Assembly: GCF_001610895.1 (NCBI RefSeq)
Contig: NZ_CP011273.1
Location: forward strand, 372,001-436,000
Origin: Planctomyces sp. SH-PL62
GTDB taxonomy: Bacteria > Planctomycetota > Planctomycetia > Isosphaerales > Isosphaeraceae
Reading direction: 5' to 3'
Length of the DNA: 64,000 nucleotides
Both the position numbers and the translations under genes were made by a program. The notes under the pieces were generated by a model. It saw only the letters and a program-made list of their open reading frames with translations, searched no databases and was not told where the DNA came from. Shown here in pieces: positions 56,697 through 64,000 of the stretch (positions are counted from its first letter, which is position 1; each line of letters opens with the position of its first letter).

Positions 56697-57343
56697 GTCG
56701 CGAACGCAACCTCAGGCGGATCCTCGACGGCGGGATCGTGGCGGTCGTCCGGGCGGAGTCGGGCGAGGCCCTGGTGAAGGTCGTGGAAGCCCTGGCCGAC
56801 GGCGGCGTGACGGCCGCCGAGATCACGTTCACGGTGCCCGACGCCCTGGACGTCATCCGCGACGCCCGACGCGCCCTGGGCGACGCCCTGGTCCTCGGCG
56901 CCGGGACCGTACTCGATTCCGAGACCGCCCGCGCGGCGATCCTGGCCGGGGCCGAGTACCTCGTCAGCCCCACGGTGAACCTGGACGTGATCCGGCTCTG
57001 CCGCCGCTACGACAAGGCCGTGATGCCCGGCGCCTTCACCCCCACCGAGATCCTCACCGCCTGGGAAGCCGGGGCCGACGTGGTCAAGGTCTTCCCCGCC
57101 GAGATCGGCGGCCCCCCCTTCCTCAAGGCCGTCCGCGGGCCGCTCCCCCAGATCCGGCTCATGCCCACCGGCGGCGTCGACCTGACCACCGCCGCCGCCT
57201 TCCTCAAGGCCGGCGCCTGCTGCCTCGGCGTCGGCGGCTCCCTCGTCGAGCCCAGGGCCGTCGCCGCCGGCGACTTCGCCCGAATCCGCGACCTCGCCTC
57301 CCAGTACACCGCCATCGTCAAGGATTTCCGGGCCAACGCCTGA
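56693..57343 (+). CDS. eda: KDPG/KHG aldolase
   Basis: A 216-residue class I aldolase cleaving 2-dehydro-3-deoxy-6-phosphogluconate to pyruvate and glyceraldehyde-3-phosphate. Landmarks are GGIVAVVRAE at the start, Glu43 in TAAEITFTVP, Thr in GAGTVL, and the Schiff-base Lys132 in DVVKVFPAEIGG, followed by PTGGVDLTTAAAFLKAGACC. Length is normal. The ATG overlaps the stop of DUF790 by 4 nt. Its placement behind a DNA-repair gene is unexpected; no other Entner-Doudoroff gene is in the window. Confidence 0.94.
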   Translation: MSRERNLRRILDGGIVAVVRAESGEALVKVVEALADGGVTAAEITFTVPDALDVIRDARRALGDALVLGAGTVLDSETARAAILAGAEYLVSPTVNLDVIRLCRRYDKAVMPGAFTPTEILTAWEAGADVVKVFPAEIGGPPFLKAVRGPLPQIRLMPTGGVDLTTAAAFLKAGACCLGVGGSLVEPRAVAAGDFARIRDLASQYTAIVKDFRANA

Positions 57344-57375
57344 ACCGCCCGTTCGGACCTCGCCCGCAATCAAAC

Positions 57376-57542
57376 GGACTTCCCCCCTCGCGGGGGAAGA
57401 CAGACCCCGGAGGGGTCAGATGAGGGGGAGGACGAGCACGGAAGCCGTCGGGATTCGCAGTCCGGTCGCTTGAAACGCCGGCGGCCTTCGTGCTGGTCTT
57501 CCCCCTCATCCGGCCCACGCGGGTCACCCCCCTCCCGAGGAT
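57376..57542. repeat. Dispersed palindromic repeat family A, copy 5 (inverted pair)
   Basis: The arms [24 protein letters not shown] at 57419-57447 and their near-complement at 57482-57510 (29 nt, about four mismatches) can form a long stem-loop. Flanking them are another palindrome tcccccctcgcgggggaaga at 57381-57400 and the tail ccacgcgggtcaccccc. This is the clearest copy of the family. It fills the gap between the aldolase and the next gene; I see no gene in the remaining 420 nt. Confidence 0.7.
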
Positions 57543-57763
57543 GCTGACGGAGCGCCGCGATGGGATCGGGGTTCGCCATTTCGCCCTCCCTTCCCATCCT
57601 CGATCGGACTGGGGGATTGCCGTCGGCGCAATCGGCCTGGGCGGACGAATCGTTTCAAGCCGGTCGACGCGAGGGGTCGATAAGACCGGCGTAGGCCGTG
57701 CGCCCGGGGTGATGGAGAAGGGGCGCGCGACGACGGCTGGACACGGGCCGGGGGATTGAGACT

Positions 57764-59584
57764 GTGGCGTTAACGGCGACCAAACGCGGACTGAGGGCGA
57801 GAGCGATCCGGGCGTGGGCCCTCGCGCTCGGTCTCGTCGCGCCCTGGTCGCCGGCGGCGATGGCGGCCGACGACGACGCGATCGCCCCGATCTATCACAA
57901 GGAGCGTTCGTTCCGGATCCCGTTCGACCTGGGGGGCCAGGACCTGGACCGGATCAAGGAGTTGCAGCTCTGGGCGTCCGAGGACGCCGGGTTCCACTGG
58001 GCTTCCGTCAGCCGGACCACGCCCGACCAGAAGGTCTTCACGTTCCGGGCCCGCCGCGACGGCGAATACTGGTTCGCGGTCCGGACGATGTCGTCCACCG
58101 GCCAGTTCTCGCCCGCCAGCGACGACACGATCAAGCCGGGCCTGAAGGTGATCGTGGACACCCTGGCGCCGACCCTCGTGCTGGAGTCGAACGGCCGCCA
58201 GGGGACGGTGGCTAAGGTGCGCTGGGAGGCCAAGGACGAGAACCTGGACCTGAAATCGCTGGCCCTGGAGTATCAGGTCGCCGGCGCCCGCGACTGGAAG
58301 CGGGCCCCGATCCGCCGCCCCGCCTCGCTGGGGACGGAAAGCTGGGACGCGAGCACGGTCGAGTCGATCCGGGTCCGGGCGTCGGTCGCGGACCGGGCCG
58401 GCAACGTGTTCGAGACCCAGATCGAGCTGCCCGAGGGGGCCTCCGCGCCGCTCGACATGGCGTCGCTCGATCCCGAGGGCGCCTCGGCCCCGGCGATCGA
58501 GCCGTTCCGCCGGAGCCGATCGCCGATCGAGCCGGACTCCAGCTTCACGCCCGTCGAGGACGAACCGACCCCCCGCGGCGGGTCGCCGGCCTGGGGGAGC
58601 GGCGGCAAGCGGCCGATCGCCCGCCAGGCCCGCGCCGGGTCCGATTCGCTGGTCAACTCGTCCCCCCCGGTCCCCAACTGGGACGCCAGCTCGAACGCCG
58701 GCGCGGCGGGAGCCCCCGCCCCGGCCGCACCGGCCGCCCCGGCGCCGAACTCCGCCGCCTCGTCGGCGCCCGCGCCTGGCGCCAGCCCAGCCCCGACGCG
58801 ACCGCCCGGCTTCCCCGATCCGTTCCCGGCCCCCGAGTCGGCGCCCGGCGCGTTCGCGAATCCGGGGGGAGGCCCAGGAACCGGCGCGAGCCCGAGCCCG
58901 AAATCGGACGCCGCCGGGACCATGCTGGTCGGCAGCCCTCAGTTCAAGCTCCAGTACGCGGTCGACGACGCGGGTCCCGGCGGCCCGGCGATCGTCGAGC
59001 TGTGGATGACCCGCGACGGGGGCCGGACCTGGATCCGTCGCGGCGAGGACCCGGATCGCGCCTCCCCGATCGACGTCGACCTCGGCGGCGAGGGGACCTT
59101 CGGCATCAGCCTCGTGGCCCGGTCCAGCTCGGGGCTGGGGGACTTGCCCCCCTCCTCCGGCGACCTGCCCCAGACCTGGGTGGAGGTGGATACCACCCCG
59201 CCGAGCATGCAGCTCTTCCCGCCCGAGATCGGCTCGGGCGTCCACTCCGGAAAGGTCGCGATCTCGTGGCGGGCCGGCGACCTCAACCTGGCGCCCAAGC
59301 CGGTCTCGATCCTCTGGCGTCCCGACCAGCCCGGCGCGGAGTGGGTGCCGGTCGTCCAGGCCCAGGACCCGGTCGGCCAGTTCGTCTGGACCGTCCCCGC
59401 CCACTTCCCGCCCCGGTTCCACATCCGGGTGGAGGCGGTCGACACCGCCGGCAACCGCGGCGGAGCCGAGACGCCCGAGGCCGGTCCCGTGATGGTGGAC
59501 CGCAGCCGCCCCAAGAGCCGGATCATCGGCCTCGATCCCAACGGACGGACCGGCGACGGCCCCAGCGCCCACCCGGTCCGCTGA
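57764..59584 (+). CDS. Secreted protein with two Ig-like halves and a Pro/Ala linker
   Basis: A 606-residue protein with a signal segment (IRAWALALGLVAPWSPAAMA). The first half (about 40-230) contains RSFRIPFDLGGQDLDRIKEL and FTFRARRDGEYWFAVRTMSS, which look like Ig/fibronectin-type modules. Residues about 265-385 form a long Pro/Ala/Ser-rich linker. The second half repeats the layout with QFKLQYAVDDAGPGGPAIVE, TFGISLVARSSSGLGDLPPS and a third module ending in VRIEAVD-like sequence. Function unknown; such proteins are frequent in planctomycetes. The start is GTG at 57764 and is not firmly fixed. Confidence 0.7.
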   Translation: MALTATKRGLRARAIRAWALALGLVAPWSPAAMAADDDAIAPIYHKERSFRIPFDLGGQDLDRIKELQLWASEDAGFHWASVSRTTPDQKVFTFRARRDGEYWFAVRTMSSTGQFSPASDDTIKPGLKVIVDTLAPTLVLESNGRQGTVAKVRWEAKDENLDLKSLALEYQVAGARDWKRAPIRRPASLGTESWDASTVESIRVRASVADRAGNVFETQIELPEGASAPLDMASLDPEGASAPAIEPFRRSRSPIEPDSSFTPVEDEPTPRGGSPAWGSGGKRPIARQARAGSDSLVNSSPPVPNWDASSNAGAAGAPAPAAPAAPAPNSAASSAPAPGASPAPTRPPGFPDPFPAPESAPGAFANPGGGPGTGASPSPKSDAAGTMLVGSPQFKLQYAVDDAGPGGPAIVELWMTRDGGRTWIRRGEDPDRASPIDVDLGGEGTFGISLVARSSSGLGDLPPSSGDLPQTWVEVDTTPPSMQLFPPEIGSGVHSGKVAISWRAGDLNLAPKPVSILWRPDQPGAEWVPVVQAQDPVGQFVWTVPAHFPPRFHIRVEAVDTAGNRGGAETPEAGPVMVDRSRPKSRIIGLDPNGRTGDGPSAHPVR

Positions 59585-59690
59585 CGCCCGCCCGGCGGCG
59601 CCTCTTGCCAGCCGGGCCGTGAAGGGCCACAATCGGCGGCGGCGGCCGACCGACCGATTTCGACCTGGCGTTTCCCGGAGCGTGCGAGCG

Positions 59691-60380
59691 ATGGCACTGG
59701 AACTCACCTACGGCTTGATCGCCAAGCGGATCGACCATTCGCTCCTCCAGCCCACGCTGACCGAGGAGGAGATGGAGTCGGGCTGCCGGGTCGCCGCCGA
59801 CTACGGCGTCGCCAGCGTCTGCATCAAGCCGTTCGCCGTGCCGCTGGCCTCGCGGCTCCTGCGAGGCACGGGCGTCGAGGTGGGGACCACCGTCGGCTTC
59901 CCGCACGGCGGCCACGCCACGCGGGTCAAGGTGTACGAGGCCAAGCAGGCGATGGACGACGGGGCGACCGAGCTGGACATGGTCGTCAACATCGGCCAGG
60001 TCGTCGGCGGCCACTGGACGGCCGTCGCCGCCGATATCGAGGCGGTCGTCGAGGCGGCCCACGAGCGCGAGGCCGTCGTGAAGGTCATCTTCGAGAACTG
60101 CTACCTCACCGACGAGCAGAAGGTCCGCCTCTGCCGCATCTGCGGCGAGGTCGGAGCCGGCTACGTCAAGACGTCCACCGGCTACGGGACCGGCGGCGCG
60201 ACCCACGACGACCTGATCCTGATGCGCAAGTCGTCCCCCCCGCGCGTGAAGCTCAAGGCCGCCGGCGGCGTCCGCACGCTCGACCAGGCCATCGCGGTCG
60301 TCGAACTGGGCTGCGACCGCTTCGGCGCCTCCAAGACCGCCGAGATCCTCGACGAGCTCAAGGGCCGCCTCGGCCTCTGA
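59691..60380 (+). CDS. deoC: Deoxyribose-phosphate aldolase
   Basis: A 229-residue class I aldolase that splits deoxyribose-5-phosphate to acetaldehyde and glyceraldehyde-3-phosphate in nucleoside salvage. Motifs are IDHSLLQPTLTEEEMESGCR, VGTTVGFPHGG, Asp96 in TELDMVVNIG, the Schiff-base Lys160 in AGYVKTSTGYG, and Lys189 in VKLKAAGGVRTLDQA. All three catalytic residues are present. I chose the ATG at 59691 because it begins the conserved domain and follows a weak ggag; an upstream frame extends into non-conserved sequence. Confidence 0.95.
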   Translation: MALELTYGLIAKRIDHSLLQPTLTEEEMESGCRVAADYGVASVCIKPFAVPLASRLLRGTGVEVGTTVGFPHGGHATRVKVYEAKQAMDDGATELDMVVNIGQVVGGHWTAVAADIEAVVEAAHEREAVVKVIFENCYLTDEQKVRLCRICGEVGAGYVKTSTGYGTGGATHDDLILMRKSSPPRVKLKAAGGVRTLDQAIAVVELGCDRFGASKTAEILDELKGRLGL

Positions 60381-60443
60381 GCGCAGGCCGTCGCGTCCCT
60401 GGCGGCCGCCCGCCCGGTTCCTCGGCTTCGGCGAGGCCCGGGA

Positions 60444-62162
60444 TCACTCGTCGGGGAGGTCGTCCGGGGGGACCGGGTCGTCGGCGTGATCCCTGGGCTC
60501 GGGGCGACGGACGGCGGGAAGTTCGATGCTGAAGGTGGAGCCCCGCCCCAGCTCGGAGGCGACCTGGATCGAGCCGCCGTGCTCCCGGACGATCTTCTGG
60601 GAGACGGGGAGGCCCAGGCCGGTCCCGCGCGAGCCCTTGCTGCTGGAGAAGATCTGGAACATCCCCGGGATGTCGCCCTCCTCGATGCCGCGGCCGTTGT
60701 CCTTGATGCGGATTCGGATGAGGCCGGCGTCGGCGTCGTGCTCGATCTTGATCGCCACGCAGGCGTCGACCGCCCCCTCGGCGGCGTCGATCGCGTTGGT
60801 GAGGACGTTCAGGACGGCCCGATGGATGCCGTCGGGATCGACCCAGATCTTGGGGAGGTCCGGTCGCGGGTCCCATTCCAGGCGGACGTCGAACTCCTCG
60901 GCGCGGGACTGCATCAGCTCGACGACGTCGCCGACGGTCTCGTTCAGGTCGGTCGGCTCCAGGGCCGGCTCGCGATCCTTGGAGAACGAGAGCATGTCCA
61001 TGACGAGGTTGTAGATCTTCGTCTGGTTCTTCTCGACGATCGTCCAGCCCCGGCGGACGATCGACTCATCCTTCTCGTTGAGGCCCAGGTCGATCAGGTA
61101 GCTCCCGCCGCGGACCCCCTGGAGGATGTTCTTGATGTGGTGGGAGAGCGTGGCGATGGTCTGGCCGACGGCCGCCAGCCGCTCGGCCTGGATCTTGTCG
61201 TTATAGAAGGTGGTGTTCTCGATCGCCAGGCCCGCCTGGTGTCCGATGGCCACCATGAGCATGAGGTGGTCCTGCGAGAACTTGCCGCCGCGGCCGGGCT
61301 TGCCGACGGGGATCAGGGCCGAGCCGTCGGCCTGGATGTCGGCGTAGAGGACGCCAAGGGTGGTGTGGCGGCCCTGGACGGGGACGCAGATGGCCTCGCG
61401 GATGCGGAGGTCGAGGATCGACTCGGCGGGGCCGAACCGGGTGTCGCCCGGGGCGTCGGTGGTGATGACCCCCTGGCCCTGTTCGAGCACGTAGTCGGTG
61501 ATCGTGCTGGAGATGGCCATCCGCTCGTCGGCCTCGACCGAGGTCCGCCAGCGGACGGCCTTCGGGGTCAGCACGCCGGCCTCGTCGCGGAGGAGGATCG
61601 CGCCGCGGTCGGCGCCGATGGACTCGAAGACCAGCTCCAGGACCTGGGGGAGGAGCGAGTCGACGTCGAGGATGTGGCTGACGGCCTGGGTGGCCCGGTA
61701 CATGACCGAGAGGCTCATCAGCCGCTCGCGGAGCCAGCCCGCCGCGCCGTCGGGCTGCTGGAGCACGCGCGAGCCCTCGTCGGAGGGGATGCTCCGGAGG
61801 ATGGCGGAGCGGTCCTCGGGGCTGCTCTTGCTCAGCAGGTCCACCCGCGCCGTGAGGTCGCGGCGGGCGCCCAGCGGCCCTTCGTTGTAGAGCATGACCG
61901 TCTGGCCGAGCTGGAGCCGGTCGCCGGTGCGCAGCGGGGCCTGGTCGACGAGGTGGCCGTTGACGAACGTCCCGTTGGCCGAGCCCAGATCGAAGACCCG
62001 ATACAGTTCGTCGTCCAGCCGGATCTCGGCGTGGCGCCGCGAGACTTCCGTATCATGGAGCCGGATGGCGTTCGAATTGTCGCGTCCCAGGGCGACGGGG
62101 CTCGCTTGGAATTCGTATCGCTTGCCCTGATCGGCCCCTTGGATGACGAACAAGGAGGCCAC
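60444..62162 (-). CDS. FHA-GAF sensor histidine kinase
   Basis: A 572-residue protein. Residues 1-95 form an FHA domain (VALGRDNSNAIRLHDTEVSR, RHAEIRLDDELYRVFDLGSA, NGTFVNG), a phosphothreonine reader. A GAF domain follows (about 165-320, VLELVFESIGADRGAILLRD). The kinase part has an H-box TIATLSHHIKNILQGVRGG (His about 339), then N box VLNVLTNAIDAAEGAV, and G box GTGLGLPVSQKIVREHGGSI. No receiver or membrane segment. The combination of a phosphothreonine reader and histidine kinase may join Ser/Thr and His signalling. The start is GTG at 62162. Confidence 0.92.
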   Translation of the reverse strand: MASLFVIQGADQGKRYEFQASPVALGRDNSNAIRLHDTEVSRRHAEIRLDDELYRVFDLGSANGTFVNGHLVDQAPLRTGDRLQLGQTVMLYNEGPLGARRDLTARVDLLSKSSPEDRSAILRSIPSDEGSRVLQQPDGAAGWLRERLMSLSVMYRATQAVSHILDVDSLLPQVLELVFESIGADRGAILLRDEAGVLTPKAVRWRTSVEADERMAISSTITDYVLEQGQGVITTDAPGDTRFGPAESILDLRIREAICVPVQGRHTTLGVLYADIQADGSALIPVGKPGRGGKFSQDHLMLMVAIGHQAGLAIENTTFYNDKIQAERLAAVGQTIATLSHHIKNILQGVRGGSYLIDLGLNEKDESIVRRGWTIVEKNQTKIYNLVMDMLSFSKDREPALEPTDLNETVGDVVELMQSRAEEFDVRLEWDPRPDLPKIWVDPDGIHRAVLNVLTNAIDAAEGAVDACVAIKIEHDADAGLIRIRIKDNGRGIEEGDIPGMFQIFSSSKGSRGTGLGLPVSQKIVREHGGSIQVASELGRGSTFSIELPAVRRPEPRDHADDPVPPDDLPDE

Positions 62163-62277
62163 GGGGATCGATCTCCTCGGCGAGCGTGGTGGGCGTCCCG
62201 GGAAGTCCGGTGAAAGTCACCCTACCGCATGGCGCACGCGCCGTCAACCGGCGGCGACGACGCGGCGCGAGGGCGTC

Positions 62278-63024
62278 TCAGCCGGCGACCCTCGTGATCT
62301 TCATGGAGCTGGCGGAGTCGTCCAGGACGAACCCGCCGGACAGGCCCCGCAGGAATTCGTCGGCGGCCTTCCGGCAGCCTCCCCAATCGAGATAGTCGTC
62401 GAGGATGATGCTCCCGCCGGGCGCGAGGTTCGGGTAGATCCGCCGCAGGCACGTCATGACGGGATCGTACCAGTCGACGTCGACGTGCGCGAAGGCGACC
62501 GGCCCGTCGATCTTCAACGTGTCCTGGACGAGCCCCTTGATCAGCGACATCGACCGTTCCTCGGGATCGATGCCGAAGCTTCTCAGGTTCGCCAGGACCA
62601 CGTCGTAGAGGTTTTCCTGGTATCCGTAGTACTCGTCGCCGGCGATCCCGAGCGACTTCCCCTCGACGATATCGCGATACCGGTCGTGGACGTCGGCCGT
62701 ATCCTCCTCCGTCGGCGGGGGGATCATCCCGAAGACGTCGTAGACGAAGAAGGGGCGATCGGGCCTCTTGAGGCTCGCGATCAGGATCGACGAGCCCCCC
62801 AGCGCGCAGCCCGCCTCGAGGAAGACGCCGGGCGTCCCGGCCGCCTCGAGCGCGCGGCAGGTCGTCGCCACGGAGGCCAGCTTTCGAGCCGTGAGATAGG
62901 TGAGCCTCTGCTCCCGGACCCGCTCCAGAAGTTTCCGATCTTCCGCACGCAGCGACGCCATCCGTTTGGCGTTCTTCGTCCAGTCGACGAGTTTCTTGAG
63001 ATAGCCCTTCGCTGTGGTTGCCAT
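62278..63024 (-). CDS. TylF/MycF-type O-methyltransferase
   Basis: A 248-residue SAM-dependent enzyme. The core has LEAAGTPGVFLEAGCALGGS, RPFFVYDVFGMIPPPTEEDT, VAFAHVDVDWYDPVMTCLRR and SIILDDYLDWGGCRKAADEF, matching the TylF (macrocin methyltransferase) family, which methylates sugar hydroxyls using Mg2+. The AHVDVDWYDP and DDYLDWGG motifs supply the metal ligands. The ATG at 63024 gives MATTAKGYLKKLVDW and follows GGAGAG. No secondary metabolite cluster is near, so the acceptor may be a cell-surface glycan. Confidence 0.88.
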   Translation of the reverse strand: MATTAKGYLKKLVDWTKNAKRMASLRAEDRKLLERVREQRLTYLTARKLASVATTCRALEAAGTPGVFLEAGCALGGSSILIASLKRPDRPFFVYDVFGMIPPPTEEDTADVHDRYRDIVEGKSLGIAGDEYYGYQENLYDVVLANLRSFGIDPEERSMSLIKGLVQDTLKIDGPVAFAHVDVDWYDPVMTCLRRIYPNLAPGGSIILDDYLDWGGCRKAADEFLRGLSGGFVLDDSASSMKITRVAG

Positions 63025-63216
63025 CGATGGCTCTCCGGGCGGCCGCCGCCGGCCGCCCGTCGGCGGTGGATCCGCGGCGTGGACGCCCGGCCCTCTCCCG
63101 AGCTGTTCGACGATCGAGAACATTTTGTTCAGAACGGATCATTTCGCGGCTCGCGGCGGAGTGCAAGCGCTAGATCGCGCGCGCGTTTAAAAAAATCAAC
63201 GCGGTGCGGCCGGAGG

Positions 63217-64000
63217 TCAAGCCTGGGGCGTGAACAGGATGATCTCGATCCGACGCGCCGGCAGCTCGTCGACGTTCTCGGCCAGGCGGGGGGCCTGCCC
63301 GCCGAAGCCCACGGCGGCCACCTTGCGGCTGCGGAACCAGCCCGCCGAGCCGATCCCGTGCTGATCCACCAGATATTTGCGGACCGCGTCGGCCTGCTCC
63401 TGGGTGAGGGCGTCGGCCAGGTCGGGATCGGCGTCGGGGTCGGTGAAGGCGGCGATCACGACCTCGGACTTCTGCCTGCTGGTCTTGCGGAACCAGCGGG
63501 CGACCTCGTCGAGCCGGGTCTTGCCGACCGGCGTCAGAACCGCGAGGCCGGGCTCGAACAGCTCCTCGGAGGTGAGCGATCGACTCTCGCGCAGGGCACC
63601 GGGCCGGTAGAGGACGAGGTCCCGCTCATAATACGCCCGAGACTCGAAGTAGCGGGAGATCGGCCACGTCTGCTTGATCGCCGTCAGGTCGTCGTCGAGC
63701 GTCTCGACGGCCTTCTCGCCCTTCCTCGTCAGGGCGACGAGGTTGTCATAGACCGAGTCGTCCTGGATCAGCTTGCCCAGGCTCCCCTTCCCCGCGCGGA
63801 CCTCCCCCGCCAGCGCGGCGAGATGCTCCAGCCCGCTCCGGGCCTCGGTCGCGGTCGCGTCGAACTTCCTGAGCGATTCACCCGCCTGGCGCATCAGGTC
63901 GGCGAGGTCGGTCGGGGCCTCGGATCGGATCAGGGCCCCTTCGGGCGCGGCGGGGGCGTCCGGCTCGCCGGGCTTGAGGTCGACGACCCGCGCCCCGATC
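63217..64000 (-). CDS. MCE (MlaD-like) protein with OmpA-like C-terminus, 5' end outside window
   Basis: The frame is open to the right edge of the window, so the N-terminal membrane helix and most of the MCE domain lie outside. What is visible starts ARVVDLKPGEPDAPAAPEGA, typical of the late MCE region, then a coiled segment SLRKFDATATEARSGLEHLA and GKGSLGKLIQDDSVYDNLVA, which is characteristic of MCE/MlaD proteins. A C-terminal part with VARWFRKTSRQKSEVVIAAF, ALTQEQADAVRKYL and PARRIEIILF resembles an OmpA-like peptidoglycan-binding fold. MCE proteins move lipids between membranes; the OmpA-like tail may anchor it to the wall. Confidence 0.75.
   Translation of the reverse strand, partial: IGARVVDLKPGEPDAPAAPEGALIRSEAPTDLADLMRQAGESLRKFDATATEARSGLEHLAALAGEVRAGKGSLGKLIQDDSVYDNLVALTRKGEKAVETLDDDLTAIKQTWPISRYFESRAYYERDLVLYRPGALRESRSLTSEELFEPGLAVLTPVGKTRLDEVARWFRKTSRQKSEVVIAAFTDPDADPDLADALTQEQADAVRKYLVDQHGIGSAGWFRSRKVAAVGFGGQAPRLAENVDELPARRIEIILFTPQA

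Noticed and set aside
1-64000. CRISPR arrays, defence islands, prophage or insertion sequences
   Set aside because: No regular spacer-repeat pattern, cas, transposase, integrase or phage structural motif was seen on either strand.

Overview
The window reads as a chromosomal segment of a high-GC planctomycete, most likely of the family Isosphaeraceae. The evidence is the very high GC content, two DUF1559 proteins with pilin-like N-termini ([20 protein letters not shown]), two PVC-type proteins combining a propeller, HEAT repeats and a C-terminal CxxCH haem site, PEP-CTERM sorting tails, DUF1080, a sulfatase, and many exported proteins of unknown role. The genus is inference. No phage, insertion sequence, CRISPR array or replication origin was seen.

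Left part (1-10.2 kb): the 3' part of a sulfatase gene, then a decayed block holding a HAD-type phosphatase pseudogene and a B12-binding radical-SAM pseudogene, with a consensus-like -35 box and two near-identical operator-like repeats between them. A small tautomerase, tRNA-Leu(CAG) with a strong terminator, trpF-trxA, a Ca2+/H+ exchanger and a 1193-residue patatin/membrane fusion follow.

Middle part (10.2-34 kb): a 1206-residue multi-PAS hybrid histidine kinase, a PEP-CTERM protein, malate dehydrogenase, two MFS transporters, a large HEAT/cytochrome protein with an apparent 1-nt frameshift, a zinc-ribbon DUF5658 membrane protein, and a MarR-pirin-DoxX group with a clear promoter and palindrome. 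Next come a frameshifted TolC-family protein and a PEP-CTERM DUF4465 protein preceded by a promoter and a well-formed cobalamin riboswitch. An exported protein of unknown role, a family 2 glycosyltransferase, an exported methyltransferase-like protein and a zinc metallopeptidase close this part.

Right-centre (34-46 kb): a probable glycan-catabolism region. It has a dienelactone hydrolase, a six-hairpin glycosidase-like protein, a DUF1080 protein, a second HEAT/cytochrome protein, a ceramidase-like protein, a small lipoprotein, a DUF1559 protein and a divergent XylR-type AraC regulator.

Right part (46-64 kb): a PP2C phosphatase, an RluA pseudouridine synthase, a second DUF1559 protein with a lipoprotein partner, and an XPB-type helicase followed by a SulP transporter, a DUF790 (Bax1-like) nuclease and a KDPG aldolase. 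After these come a secreted repeat-domain protein, deoC, an FHA-GAF histidine kinase, a TylF-type methyltransferase and the 3' part of an MCE protein with an OmpA-like tail. Three families of short, often palindromic repeats occupy the longer intergenic gaps.
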